Below are positions 27,471 to 36,413 of a DNA stretch of 64,000 bases, piece by piece; the stretch's first letter is position 1; the number at the start of each line of letters is the position of its first letter. Below the pieces are notes generated by a model. The model did not search any database. It worked only from the letters and a program-made list of their open reading frames with translations, and was not told the DNA's origin. This DNA is from Maritalea mediterranea (GTDB lineage: Bacteria > Pseudomonadota > Alphaproteobacteria > Rhizobiales > Devosiaceae): positions 708,506-772,505 of the forward strand of contig NZ_JAKGTI010000002.1 in the NCBI RefSeq assembly GCF_021568695.1, given 5' to 3'. Made by a program: the position numbers and the translations under genes.

Positions 27471-28145
27471 GTGAACAATAAAGCACCAGGCAATCTACGC
27501 GAACAGGCCTATGGAAGCTTCACGGAACATTTGCTCGCGCGGTCCCTTCGCCCCGGACAGTTCGTTTCACAACGGGAATTGGTGGAGCTGACCGGACTGG
27601 GGCTGGGCGCCATTCGAGAATTGATCCCCCGTCTGGAAGCCGAAGGCTTGATAAAGACCGTGCCCAAGCGCGGCATGCAGATTGCCCATGTTGATCTCAA
27701 TCTTATTCGAGATGCATTTGAGTTCAGGATATTTATTGAAACAGAAGCCACCGCTTTGTTCACCCAAAGAGCAAGCGATGCTGACATTGAGCGGCATGAT
27801 CAGGAACACCGCGCCATCATCGCCGAATGTGAGAATGCAGCGGCTCATGAGGGCATTCAGCCCGAACTGGTGGCCAGGGCTCAAGCGATCGACTGGGGGT
27901 TTCACCACGCCATTGTTGATGCCTTGGGCAACCGGATCATCGGTGACGCCTATCGGGTCAACATGATCAAAATCAGGCTGATCAAACAAGAACAAACCCA
28001 GTTGAACAATGCCGTGATTATTCCCACGATGAAGGAACATCTGGACATCATCGACGCGATAAAATCACGCGACCCTGCCGCCGCCGACGCCGCCATGCGC
28101 CAACACATTACCGGCGCGCTTCACCGCGCCATCGAACAACGTTGA
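27471..28145 (+). CDS. GntR-family regulator (FCD domain)
   Basis: 224 residues. An N-terminal winged helix ('LVELTGLGLGAIRELIPRLEAEGLI', residues ~40-65) precedes a helical FCD ligand-binding domain (~80-220) in which 'EFRIFIETEA' and several histidines that normally hold a metal are visible. It follows the DapA-like gene by 118 bases and is the natural candidate for binding the palindrome at 23102-23113. No terminator was found in the 134 bases between it and the convergent ABC gene. Confidence 0.92.
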   Translation: MNNKAPGNLREQAYGSFTEHLLARSLRPGQFVSQRELVELTGLGLGAIRELIPRLEAEGLIKTVPKRGMQIAHVDLNLIRDAFEFRIFIETEATALFTQRASDADIERHDQEHRAIIAECENAAAHEGIQPELVARAQAIDWGFHHAIVDALGNRIIGDAYRVNMIKIRLIKQEQTQLNNAVIIPTMKEHLDIIDAIKSRDPAAADAAMRQHITGALHRAIEQR

Positions 28146-28279
28146 GGCGATAATTCAGCGGTCGCCGCACTTACCGCAGCATGAGAGTGGTGCCGCAAGC
28201 TTTAACCCAAATTGATTGATGGAGCAGCACGACGTCCTGAAGCAGCTTCTGAGCGCAAAATTTCGAACAATATTACCCC

Positions 28280-30052
28280 TCAAACCGCAACAAGGTGACC
28301 GGCGCTGACCTCTTTCAGATCAGCATATATTGGCTGATAATCTAATCTGTGAACTGGGCTTGGAATTTCACCACCGCTCATCAAAATCCTCTCCCGCTTA
28401 ATCGTCGGATCCGGGATGGGCACAGCTTCCAAGAGGGCCCGGGTATAATCATGAGCGGGATTTTCAAACACGGCTTCGCGTGATCCGATTTCGACAATCT
28501 GCCCCATATACATCACAGCGACCCGATGGCAGACCTGCTCCACCACTGCCATATCATGCGAAATAAAGATATAGGAAAGGCCCATTTCTTCCTGAAGCTC
28601 CTGCAGCAGATCTAAAACCTGCGCCTGTACCGTCACGTCCAATGCAGAAACGCTTTCATCCGCAACGATGATTTTTGGATTCAACGCCAGTGCTCGCGCA
28701 ATGCAAATGCGTTGCCGCTGACCACCTGAAAATTCATGTGGGTAGCGATCCATCTGATCTGGCGACAACCCCACGCGCTTAAACAAATCGGCCACACGCT
28801 CTTTGCGCTCAGCCGATGTGCCGATTTGGTGGATGACGAGGGGTTCACCCACCAAATCGCCGACGCTCATGCGTGGGTTAAGGGACGCATAAGGGTCCTG
28901 GAAAATCATTTGAATTTGCCGCCGCGCGGCCATCGGGTCTTGCTTGAACAATTTGCGGGTGCTTTCCCCCTCCAACTCAATCTCCCCCTTCCAATCGACC
29001 AGATTGAGCAAGGCGCGTCCCGTTGTGGATTTGCCGCAGCCGCTTTCGCCCACCAGCGACAAAGTTTCCCCTGCCCGCAAATCGAACGACACCTTCTCAA
29101 CAGCGTGCACGCGTTTAACCGGTCGCCGCAACACGCCGCCAATAATGTCAAACCGCACGGTCAAATCCTTGACCTTCAGCAAGGGGCGCTCTTTCGCCAA
29201 TTGGCGATCAGCTTCGGGCACAGCCAGTTCTTTTACAGTGCCCTGCATGGACCCCAATTTCGGTAAATCTGCCAGCAAGTCTTGGGTATAGGGCTGTTTC
29301 GGAGCAGAGAAGATGGTGTTTACATCACCTTCTTCCACCATTTCACCGCGATTAACCACCAACACACGGTCAGCCATTTCCGCCACCACGCCCATATCGT
29401 GCGTGATCAATATCAGGCCCGTGTTAAATTCACGCTGCAGCTCTTTCATCAAGGACAGCATTTGCGCCTGAATGGTCACATCCAGCGCCGTGGTTGGCTC
29501 GTCCGCAATCAACACTTTTGGGCTGCACAAAAGCGACATGGCGATCATCACCCGCTGGCGCATACCGCCAGAAAGCTCATGCGGATATTGCTCCAGCCGC
29601 TTCTTCGCCTCCGACATGCGCACAGCTTCCAGCATCTCCAAGGCGCGCGCATCGGCAGCACGGCCGTCCATATCTTTATGAAACCGCAACACTTCACGCA
29701 ATTGAGCACCAATGGTCATCACCGGATTTAGCGAGGTCATCGGCTCTTGGAAAATCATGGCAATATCATTGCCGCGCACATGCTCCAGCCGCTTTTCCGG
29801 CATTTGCAGCAAATCTTCGCCATCCAAAATAGCTTTACCAGCCGTCACAATAGCTGAAGATTTGGGCAAGAGCCCCATTGTCGCAAGGGAGGTAATGGAC
29901 TTGCCGGAACCAGATTCACCCGCAATGCACAAGGTTTCCCCGGCATTAACGTGATAGGTGAATTGATTGACCACCTGTTTCAGGCCCCCATCGGTTTTCA
30001 CCGAAATGGAGACATTTTGAACATCCAAAATTGGTTGCGATTTCTGTTGCAT
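28280..30052 (-). CDS. Fused dipeptide-type ABC ATPase (two nucleotide-binding domains)
   Basis: About 590 residues, a DppD-DppF fusion of the GsiA type. Domain 1: Walker A 'GESGSGKSI', signature 'LSGGMRQRVMIAMSL', Walker B 'VLIADEPTTALD'. Domain 2: 'GESGCGKST', '[15 protein letters not shown]', 'IIVADESVSALD'. Each has the oligopeptide-transporter C-terminal extension. It is the last gene of the amiC-amiR-transporter-formamidase operon. The ATG at 30052 is preferred; a TTG at 30064 in the same frame is possible, and neither has a strong ribosome-binding site. Confidence 0.93.
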   Translation of the reverse strand: MQQKSQPILDVQNVSISVKTDGGLKQVVNQFTYHVNAGETLCIAGESGSGKSITSLATMGLLPKSSAIVTAGKAILDGEDLLQMPEKRLEHVRGNDIAMIFQEPMTSLNPVMTIGAQLREVLRFHKDMDGRAADARALEMLEAVRMSEAKKRLEQYPHELSGGMRQRVMIAMSLLCSPKVLIADEPTTALDVTIQAQMLSLMKELQREFNTGLILITHDMGVVAEMADRVLVVNRGEMVEEGDVNTIFSAPKQPYTQDLLADLPKLGSMQGTVKELAVPEADRQLAKERPLLKVKDLTVRFDIIGGVLRRPVKRVHAVEKVSFDLRAGETLSLVGESGCGKSTTGRALLNLVDWKGEIELEGESTRKLFKQDPMAARRQIQMIFQDPYASLNPRMSVGDLVGEPLVIHQIGTSAERKERVADLFKRVGLSPDQMDRYPHEFSGGQRQRICIARALALNPKIIVADESVSALDVTVQAQVLDLLQELQEEMGLSYIFISHDMAVVEQVCHRVAVMYMGQIVEIGSREAVFENPAHDYTRALLEAVPIPDPTIKRERILMSGGEIPSPVHRLDYQPIYADLKEVSAGHLVAV

Positions 30053-30070
30053 AAACTTGCCCAAATTTTA

Positions 30071-30092
30071 GATGGCCCCATAAGGGGACCAT
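30071..30092 (-). terminator. Intercistronic hairpin between formamidase and ATPase genes
   Basis: GATGG-CCCC paired with GGGG-(A)-CCATC around a short loop, with one bulged base. On the minus strand it is followed by TAAAATTT, weak for termination. It probably modulates expression of the last gene of the operon. Confidence 0.4.
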
Positions 30093-30093
30093 C

Positions 30094-31038
30094 CTATTCA
30101 AATACGACTCGAGGGAAATAAAACGAGACGACCCAGTTAGGCTGATCGACAATTTCGGAAATCCGCAAATCGCCGCAAACCGAACACAGCATGTAAGCAT
30201 CAACCGCATTCATATTATGCTGTGCGCACAACAAATCGATCATGCCCGATAGCGCATCACGTGCGCCTTGCATCAGGCTGTCGCCGATGCCGGTGGTCAC
30301 TTCATATCCCTTTTGATCCAAATGATTGGTCACGGGGCCCGGTGTGGTGAAGCGCGGCATATTGAGGTTCGCCCCCTTCACTAGGTCGAGAGTGACAATG
30401 GCGTTCATGCGGCTTTCAATCGCCGTCCCACACACTTCGCCATCACCTTGGGCCGCATGGGTATCGCCCATAGAGAACAACGCCCCAGCAACTTCCACCG
30501 GCAAATAAAGCTCGGTTCCCGCCGCCAGATCACGGATATCGAGGTTGCCCCCCATCCGACGTGGTGGCACAACCGAATGTTCACCCGGTGCAGCGGGCGC
30601 CAACCCAATGGTGCCCGCAAAAGGCTTAAGCGGTACACGGCCACCCGGGCCATAGGCAGAGGTACCCAATTTGTCTTTGTCATAATGCCAAAGCTGCAAA
30701 GATGGTTCTTCAAACTGGTCCGCCAACAACCCAAAGCCTGGGATATTGGCTGTCCAACCGAAGCCAGACGGACCGAAACCTTCAATCTTGACCTTCACCG
30801 CATCGCCCGGCTCCGCCCCATCAATATAGATCGGGCCAGATACCGGATTGATTTTGGCGAAATCGAGCTTGGCAATATCGGCCGTCGTGCTTTCTGGCGT
30901 AATTTGCCCGCCAGATGAATCAATACACTCAAATTCAAGCGTTGTGCCCGGCGCAACAGTTTGAACTGGGACAATTGAATTGTCCCAGCCAAAGTGATGG
31001 TGATGCCGGTGGATTGTATAATCCGGCGCATTACACAT
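30094..31038 (-). CDS. Acetamidase/formamidase (FmdA/AmdA family)
   Basis: 314 residues. The conserved block 'MGDTHAAQGDGEVCGTAIE' is characteristic of the family that hydrolyses formamide or acetamide to ammonia and the acid. N-terminal 'TIHRHHHHFGWDNSIVP' is also family-like. It is cytoplasmic, with no signal peptide. It sits between the peptide-type binding-protein gene and the ATPase gene of an operon headed by AmiC- and AmiR-like genes, which strongly supports a role in using short amides as nitrogen source. Confidence 0.93.
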   Translation of the reverse strand: MCNAPDYTIHRHHHHFGWDNSIVPVQTVAPGTTLEFECIDSSGGQITPESTTADIAKLDFAKINPVSGPIYIDGAEPGDAVKVKIEGFGPSGFGWTANIPGFGLLADQFEEPSLQLWHYDKDKLGTSAYGPGGRVPLKPFAGTIGLAPAAPGEHSVVPPRRMGGNLDIRDLAAGTELYLPVEVAGALFSMGDTHAAQGDGEVCGTAIESRMNAIVTLDLVKGANLNMPRFTTPGPVTNHLDQKGYEVTTGIGDSLMQGARDALSGMIDLLCAQHNMNAVDAYMLCSVCGDLRISEIVDQPNWVVSFYFPRVVFE

Positions 31039-31049
31039 AATATTTGTCC

Positions 31050-32672
31050 TTAGTTTCCTTCAGAAATATAGACATGGTCATAATGAACCGGAATGTGCAC
31101 GGGATCGACGAAGATACCTTCAGGCCCAGCCAAACGCTTGGAGCGAATGGTGAAACGCTGCTCGTTGAACACAGGCACCCAAGGCGCTTCATTTTGGATT
31201 TCAGTGAAGATTTTCTTCCACTCTTCTATCCGTGCTTCCGCTTGTGATGGGTCGGCCATAGCATCAGCGGCGGTCGCGCGCTCGTCCAGCTCAGGATTAC
31301 AGTACCAAGCCCAGTTCCAGCCGCCCGGCACAGCGCCGCCACAACCCAAAATCGGGCCATAGAAGTTGGAGGGATCCGGGAAGTCAGCAATCCATGCCAT
31401 ACCGCCAGACCAGATTATCGGCGCTTGGTCTTTCTCGCCACCCGCGGCAATCACGTTGGCTTGGGCAAGCGACTTGATCTCGGCCTTGATGCCAATGTTG
31501 GACAAATCCTGCTGGATGGCTTGAGCAATCCGCGGCTGCGGATCGGTGTTGGCCACATAAAGCTCTGTGGTAAATCCATCAGCAAAGCCCGCTTCAGCCA
31601 ACAAAGCCTTGGCCGCATCAGGATCAAACTTAAAGCCTTCATAGCTCTCATCATAACCCGGCATCAAAGGCGGCAAGGGCTGGTTGGCAGGTACTGCACG
31701 ACCATTGATGATCCGCACAATACGGTCCTTATTGATCGCCATATTCACAGCCTGACGCACCTTTAGATTGTCAAATGGCGCCATTTGCGTGTTGAGGGTG
31801 ATATAGCCCGTATGCAACTGCGAACCTTCAACAATCGACCCGTCAAATTCAGGATTGTTGGTCACTTCCAGGAACTTTGCGGGCGGAATGCCATCGCCAG
31901 CGATGTCGATTTCACCACGCTCCAAGCGCAACAACGCCACAATAGGCTCCTGGCCAACCTCAAAGGTGATCTGGTCAAGCTTTGGCAATCCCTCGTGGTG
32001 ATAATCATCAAAGCGCGAGAAAATTACGTGCTGACCCAAGGTCCAATCAGTCATCTCATAGGCACCTGTGCCCACTGGATGCTTGCCGAAATCTTGACCA
32101 TGCTCTTCAACAACTTCTTTCGGCACCACATGGGCAAAGTTCAACGCCATCACGTGCAAAAACGTCGCGTCCGGACGAGACAGGGTGATTTCCACCGTCT
32201 GATCATCCAGCACATTCACGCCAGACAAGCCGTCAGCCTCGCCTGCTGAAGCGGCATCAAAGCCATCAATCGCACCGAAGAATCCGGCGCCCGGGCTTTG
32301 GGTTTCAGGATTGACCACACGATCCAGTGTGTATTTCACATCAGAGGCCACCAGTTCGCGGCCATTATGGAACTTCACGCCCGGCTTCAGCTTAAAGGTA
32401 TAAACCAAGCCATCGTCTGAAATGGTGTAGCTTTCAGCCAAGTCCGGCACCAGTTCGGTTGTGCCCGGCTCATAATCCATCAAGCCATCAAAAAGGCTTT
32501 TGATCATCGACCAGTTCTGCCAGTCATAACCGATGGCCGGGTCCAAAGTGGACACGTCATCCTTATAGGTGACAATGATATTGCCGCCCATATTGTCGGC
32601 CAGGGCTGTGCCTGCACCAAGGGTCATCGCCGTTGCGGCGACACCTGCTAATAGTTTGTTTTTCAGTTTCAT
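31050..32672 (-). CDS. ABC transporter substrate-binding protein, family 5 (amide operon)
   Basis: 540 residues with signal peptide ('...TLGAGTALA-DNMGG') and the SBP_bac_5 build of DppA/OppA, for example 'LAESYTISDDGLVYTFKLKP' and 'YTLDRVVNP'. Such proteins normally bind peptides or nickel-type ligands. The formamidase next door (11 bases downstream) suggests this one binds an amide or a compound that releases one. Confidence 0.93.
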   Translation of the reverse strand: MKLKNKLLAGVAATAMTLGAGTALADNMGGNIIVTYKDDVSTLDPAIGYDWQNWSMIKSLFDGLMDYEPGTTELVPDLAESYTISDDGLVYTFKLKPGVKFHNGRELVASDVKYTLDRVVNPETQSPGAGFFGAIDGFDAASAGEADGLSGVNVLDDQTVEITLSRPDATFLHVMALNFAHVVPKEVVEEHGQDFGKHPVGTGAYEMTDWTLGQHVIFSRFDDYHHEGLPKLDQITFEVGQEPIVALLRLERGEIDIAGDGIPPAKFLEVTNNPEFDGSIVEGSQLHTGYITLNTQMAPFDNLKVRQAVNMAINKDRIVRIINGRAVPANQPLPPLMPGYDESYEGFKFDPDAAKALLAEAGFADGFTTELYVANTDPQPRIAQAIQQDLSNIGIKAEIKSLAQANVIAAGGEKDQAPIIWSGGMAWIADFPDPSNFYGPILGCGGAVPGGWNWAWYCNPELDERATAADAMADPSQAEARIEEWKKIFTEIQNEAPWVPVFNEQRFTIRSKRLAGPEGIFVDPVHIPVHYDHVYISEGN

Positions 32673-32706
32673 TTTAGGTTCCTCCCTCCTCTTGGAAGTT
32701 TTTTGG

Positions 32707-32742
32707 TTATTTCAGTTTAATTCTCTATTTCAGTTTGATTCT
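32707..32742. repeat. Tandem 18-bp duplication across the permease stop codon
   Basis: Two head-to-tail 18-base units (32707-32724 and 32725-32742) differ at two positions. On the minus strand each unit encodes R-I-K-L-K followed by a stop (TAG in the first copy, TAA in the second), so the last codons and the stop of the permease gene are duplicated. Confidence 0.85.
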
Positions 32743-33645
32743 TGGGTCGACAAAGGGTGCAATCAGGTCAGCGACCAAATTGCCCAAAACAATGGCGCAG
32801 GCTGAAACGAGCGTGACGCCCATGATGATTGGAATGTCGACTCGTTGAATGGCTTGCCACGCGAGTTGACCAATGCCCGGCCAGCCAAAGACAGATTCCA
32901 CCACCACAATGCCGCTCATGAAAAAGCCGATATCGATGCCGATCATGGCAATGATGGGCAAAAATGCATTGGGAAGTGCGTGGCGGAAAATCACGCGATA
33001 ACGCGGCATGCCTTTGGCGCGGGCGGTGCGGATATAATCCTGCGTCATCACATCAATCAGCGATGAGCGCATCATCCGCGAATACCAGCCGGTGCCCAGC
33101 ACACCCAAGGTCAGTGCGGGCAACACAATATGCGCAAAAGTGCCGTAGCCCCCAATCGGGAACCATTGCAGTTGCACGGCAAACACATAGAGCAGCAAAA
33201 TACCCACGACGAATTGCGGCGCAGACACGCCAACAAAGGAAAAGACCATCAAGCCCTTATCCAGCGGCGTATCACGTTTGATGGCGGCGATAACGCCGAT
33301 CATCACGCCCATCACCAATTCGGTGCAGATGGCAGCAACCATCAACAGCAAGCTGGCCGGCAAACGTGCCGCAATCAGTTCGCTCACTTCAGATTTCTGC
33401 AAATAGGAGCGGCCAAAATCGCCCTGCAACAGATTGACCAGATAGCGCCAATATTGCTCGTAGAACGGCAGATTGAGGCCCAATTGTTCGCGGATATTTT
33501 CGACGGTTTGCGCGGTCGCACTCCGGCCTGCAATTTGCCGCGCCGGATCGGCAGGCACCAGATAAAGCAGAATGAAGGTGATAAAGCTAACGCCTAAAAG
33601 GATCAGTGCGGCTTCAACCAGACGACGAATGACATAAGCGTACAT
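32725..33645 (-). CDS. Dipeptide-type ABC permease (DppB-like), amide operon
   Basis: 306 residues and six membrane helices. N-terminal 'YVIRRLVEAALILLGVSFITF' and the EAA motif region 'DYIRTARAKGMPRYRVIFRHALPNA' are those of DppB-type permeases. It starts one base after the stop of the DppC-like gene and ends in the R-I-K-L-K tail that is duplicated downstream of the stop. Confidence 0.94.
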   Translation of the reverse strand: MYAYVIRRLVEAALILLGVSFITFILLYLVPADPARQIAGRSATAQTVENIREQLGLNLPFYEQYWRYLVNLLQGDFGRSYLQKSEVSELIAARLPASLLLMVAAICTELVMGVMIGVIAAIKRDTPLDKGLMVFSFVGVSAPQFVVGILLLYVFAVQLQWFPIGGYGTFAHIVLPALTLGVLGTGWYSRMMRSSLIDVMTQDYIRTARAKGMPRYRVIFRHALPNAFLPIIAMIGIDIGFFMSGIVVVESVFGWPGIGQLAWQAIQRVDIPIIMGVTLVSACAIVLGNLVADLIAPFVDPRIKLK

Positions 33646-33646
33646 C

Positions 33647-34495
33647 TTAGTTCTTCCCCTTCAATGTGGGGTCGAGAATGTCGCGCAAGGCGTCACCGAC
33701 CAGATTAAATCCAAGGGCCAGCATCACGATCGCCGCGCCGGGCACAAACACCAACCAAGGCGCCGAGGTGAAATAGGTTTGATTTTCGAAAATAATATTG
33801 CCCCAGCTCGGAATCGGCGGTTGAACGCCCACGCCGAGATAGCTGAGCGTCGCCTCCAGCAGCACCGTTGTGGCAATGCCTAAGGTGGACCAGACCAGCA
33901 AGGTCGGCACCATATGCGGCAGAATGTGATGATAAAGAATACGCCACGACCCGGCCCCCAGGCTGCGCTCGGCGGTGATGAAATCACGCTCCGACAGTGA
34001 AACCGCTTGCGAATAGATTACCCGCGCCACCTGCACCCAGTTCACCATTGCGATCACCAGCGCCACAATCCAAAGGCTCGGTTTGAAGATCGCGGCCAGC
34101 ACAATCGCCAGCAGCAAGGCGGGAAACGCCATCATCAAATCGGTGAAGCGCATCAAAATCGCCCCGATCCACCCGCGGAAAAATCCGGCCGTAATGCCAA
34201 CAAATGCACCGATGGTCACCGCCGCACCATTGGCCACAATGCCGATGATCAGTGAGGTTTGCGCGCCATAGACCAGACGCGAAAACAGATCGCGCCCCAG
34301 CAAGTCTGTCCCCAGCCAAAACTTGGCGCTTGGCGGCAAAGGCGCGCCCTCAATGGTGAGCCCATCAAACATTTGCGCATCCGGCTTATAAGGGGTGAGC
34401 CAAGGCGCAAACAGTGCAAAAATCACTGTTATGAGCACGATGAGGAGGCCAAAGACCGCTAAAGGTCTGGCTAAAATCTGGCGCAGGACCGACAT
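33647..34495 (-). CDS. Dipeptide-type ABC permease (DppC-like), amide operon
   Basis: 282 residues with the DppC features 'WLGTDLLGRDLFSRLVYGAQTSL' and the EAA loop 'DFITAERSLGAGSWRILYHHILPH', and six membrane helices. It directly follows the amiR-like gene (3-base gap). The C-before-B order of the permeases is unusual for Dpp operons but functionally neutral. Confidence 0.94.
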   Translation of the reverse strand: MSVLRQILARPLAVFGLLIVLITVIFALFAPWLTPYKPDAQMFDGLTIEGAPLPPSAKFWLGTDLLGRDLFSRLVYGAQTSLIIGIVANGAAVTIGAFVGITAGFFRGWIGAILMRFTDLMMAFPALLLAIVLAAIFKPSLWIVALVIAMVNWVQVARVIYSQAVSLSERDFITAERSLGAGSWRILYHHILPHMVPTLLVWSTLGIATTVLLEATLSYLGVGVQPPIPSWGNIIFENQTYFTSAPWLVFVPGAAIVMLALGFNLVGDALRDILDPTLKGKN

Positions 34496-34498
34496 AAA

Positions 34499-35119
34499 TT
34501 ACCTTGAACCTGTGTGTTTTCTTTTGTTTTTGGGCGGCGAGTGATGGCCATTTCCGGGGTCAAAAAAACCCGATTCACATAGGGCTTCGATGCTTTGCCG
34601 CCGTTTCATCGCCTCGTCGCGGATCAGCTTATAGGCAGCATCTTCATCCACCCCATATTGCTGCATGATCGAGATGACCGTACGCACCACCACCGGGCGC
34701 AACCGGGCTTTGCTCTTCATTTCAGCAATCTCTGCTGCCATTTGCTGTTGCTGGTTGAAATTGGCCACCGCAAACACCAGCGTGGAGAACACACCGCCCG
34801 ACCCGATCGGCTTAAGTAGATGTGCTGAAACGCCCTGACGCAATGCCCATTCAAGCCGCCCGGGAGCCTCCGACCCCATCAAGGCGATCATCGGCACCGG
34901 TGCATGACCTTCTGGCCAGGGGAACACGCCGTCATAGGCATTGTCCCCATCGAAAAACACAATGTCGGCGCTTTCAACGCCGTCAAGCGAAGGCCACACC
35001 AACTCGGCCTCAATACCCAACCGCGCAAGCTGGCGCACCAGCCGATCCATGTTTTCGCTGTGGCGATGCACAATCACCGCGCGCCAGCCTCTAAAGTTGG
35101 GGGTGTTGAAACTGCTCAT
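34499..35119 (-). CDS. amiR: AmiR-like ANTAR-domain antiterminator
   Basis: 206 residues. The N-terminal ~130 residues are a pseudo-receiver without the usual phospho-acceptor pattern, followed by a coiled-coil ('NQQQQMAAEIAEMKSKARL') and the ANTAR RNA-binding three-helix domain ('VVVRTVISIMQQYGVDEDAAYKL...', residues ~145-200). In the Pseudomonas amidase system AmiR is held inactive by AmiC until an amide binds AmiC, then prevents termination in the leader mRNA. Here the start overlaps the amiC stop (ATGA), as expected for a stoichiometric pair. Confidence 0.88.
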   Translation of the reverse strand: MSSFNTPNFRGWRAVIVHRHSENMDRLVRQLARLGIEAELVWPSLDGVESADIVFFDGDNAYDGVFPWPEGHAPVPMIALMGSEAPGRLEWALRQGVSAHLLKPIGSGGVFSTLVFAVANFNQQQQMAAEIAEMKSKARLRPVVVRTVISIMQQYGVDEDAAYKLIRDEAMKRRQSIEALCESGFFDPGNGHHSPPKNKRKHTGSR

Positions 35120-36291
35120 TTGACCACCCTCAAATGTGGGGTGGACTTTTGATGAGCCGCAATTTTGCGCGCAAATTCCTTTGCTTCGAAATGCACAAAA
35201 TAGGGGTCGGCTTCCACCAAGTCGTCAGCGGCTGCAACGATCTCAAAGCCGAGACCATCAAACTTGCCAACCCCGGGGCGAAGGGCTGCATGGTTGGTCC
35301 ATTGATCAATTTTTAGCGGTCCCAACGCAGTATCAAATTTGCGTGCATGCAGATTAGAGCGAACAGGTTCCACGCCATCGCTGCCCGTATCCCTGATCGC
35401 CGCCGCCAGCATTTTGATCGCCGTGTAATTGGAGACCATATAGGTGGACCCGCGGCGTGCCTGCCCATAGCGTTTATGCACCGCATCCAACATAGTCTGG
35501 TTTTCCGGGTTCGGCTGGGTCTCAAAATAGACAGCGGTTGTGAAATGCCCGATCAACTGCTCAACACCAATGGAGTCGATCTCGGCTTCGGTGATATTAC
35601 AACTCACAATCGGGCAGTTTTCCGAAAGAAAATAGGGATCGCGTTCCCCCAATTTCCGGTAGGCATCGAAAAAGGCATAGCTGGAATTGCCAATCAGATT
35701 GTTCAGCACAAAATCCGGGCGCTTCTGCTCGATTTCATCAATGAGACGGCCAATATCTTCTGATCCGATGGGGATGTAGCGCTCGCCATGCACCTGCCCT
35801 TTGCAGGCAGTCAGCAGCTCACGCGCCACCCTGCCCGTTTCCCAACCCCAGATATAGTTGGACCCGGCGATATAGGCATTCGCCCCAAAACGCGGCACCA
35901 CATATTCAAACAAAGGCACCATGTGCAGGCTGGGGGTGGAGCCGATATAGATCACATTTTCGCAGCTCTCAAACCCTTCATAGGGGCAGCAATACCACAG
36001 CAACGCATCATGCTTTTCCACCACCGGGATCACCTCTTTGCGCGAGGATGAGGTCACGGTGCCAATGATGTTTCGACAGCCTTGCTCGGTCAGCAACTCT
36101 TCAGCATATCGACGAAACAGCGAAAGACTATCGCCCGGATCGCGGACATGGGGCACAAATTCGAAGTCAAAATTGGGGTCAGCATTCACGTCTTCAAGCG
36201 CCATCATCGCGCCATCCAAAGCATCAATGCCGATGTTCTTGTCGGTGCCGGTCACCGAAAACAAAAGCCCAATCGGAATCTGCTTTGACAT
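35116..36291 (-). CDS. amiC: AmiC-like amide sensor (periplasmic-binding-protein fold, cytoplasmic)
   Basis: 391 residues of the AmiC/urea-amide-binding type-I periplasmic-binding fold. It begins 'SKQIPIGLLFSVTGTDKNIG' with no signal peptide, which agrees with a cytoplasmic ligand sensor such as AmiC rather than a transport protein. 'YCCPYEGFESCENVIYIGSTPSLHM' and 'GSNYIWGWETGRVARELL' are close to the AmiC pattern. GGAGG precedes the ATG. Upstream is a leader with promoter and terminator hairpin that would be the AmiR target. Confidence 0.88.
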   Translation of the reverse strand: MSKQIPIGLLFSVTGTDKNIGIDALDGAMMALEDVNADPNFDFEFVPHVRDPGDSLSLFRRYAEELLTEQGCRNIIGTVTSSSRKEVIPVVEKHDALLWYCCPYEGFESCENVIYIGSTPSLHMVPLFEYVVPRFGANAYIAGSNYIWGWETGRVARELLTACKGQVHGERYIPIGSEDIGRLIDEIEQKRPDFVLNNLIGNSSYAFFDAYRKLGERDPYFLSENCPIVSCNITEAEIDSIGVEQLIGHFTTAVYFETQPNPENQTMLDAVHKRYGQARRGSTYMVSNYTAIKMLAAAIRDTGSDGVEPVRSNLHARKFDTALGPLKIDQWTNHAALRPGVGKFDGLGFEIVAAADDLVEADPYFVHFEAKEFARKIAAHQKSTPHLRVVK

Positions 36292-36311
36292 CGTTCCTCC
36301 CCAAAATAAAA

Positions 36312-36359
36312 AAGCCCCACCATTGAGCGCAGCTTAAAGTACGATCAATGGTGGGGCTT
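36312..36359 (-). terminator. Leader terminator (attenuator) upstream of amiC
   Basis: A perfect 15-bp stem (AAGCCCCACCATTGA / TCAATGGTGGGGCTT) with an 18-base loop. Read on the minus strand it is followed by TTTTTATTTT, then the amiC ribosome-binding site. It lies between the promoter candidate at 36385-36413 and the amiC start, so transcription must pass it to reach the operon: the configuration expected for AmiR-controlled antitermination. Confidence 0.88.
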
Positions 36360-36384
36360 CGTTGCCAAACTATGTTGTCGCAAA

Positions 36385-36413
36385 ACGGTAGGGCCAGTTC
36401 AAAAAAGAGTCAA
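36385..36413 (-). promoter_or_regulatory. Promoter of the amiC-amiR amide operon
   Basis: Minus-strand -35 TTGACT (36413-36408), 17-base spacer and -10 TACCGT (36390-36385). Transcription would begin near 36378, giving a leader of about 85 bases that holds a small imperfect hairpin (TTGC...GCAA) and then the terminator. Confidence 0.6.

Noticed and set aside
36327..36384. Canonical two-hexaloop ANTAR RNA motif in the amiC leader
   Set aside because: A small hairpin is present, but by eye its loop does not show the conserved A at position 1 and G at position 4; only the terminator was annotated with confidence.
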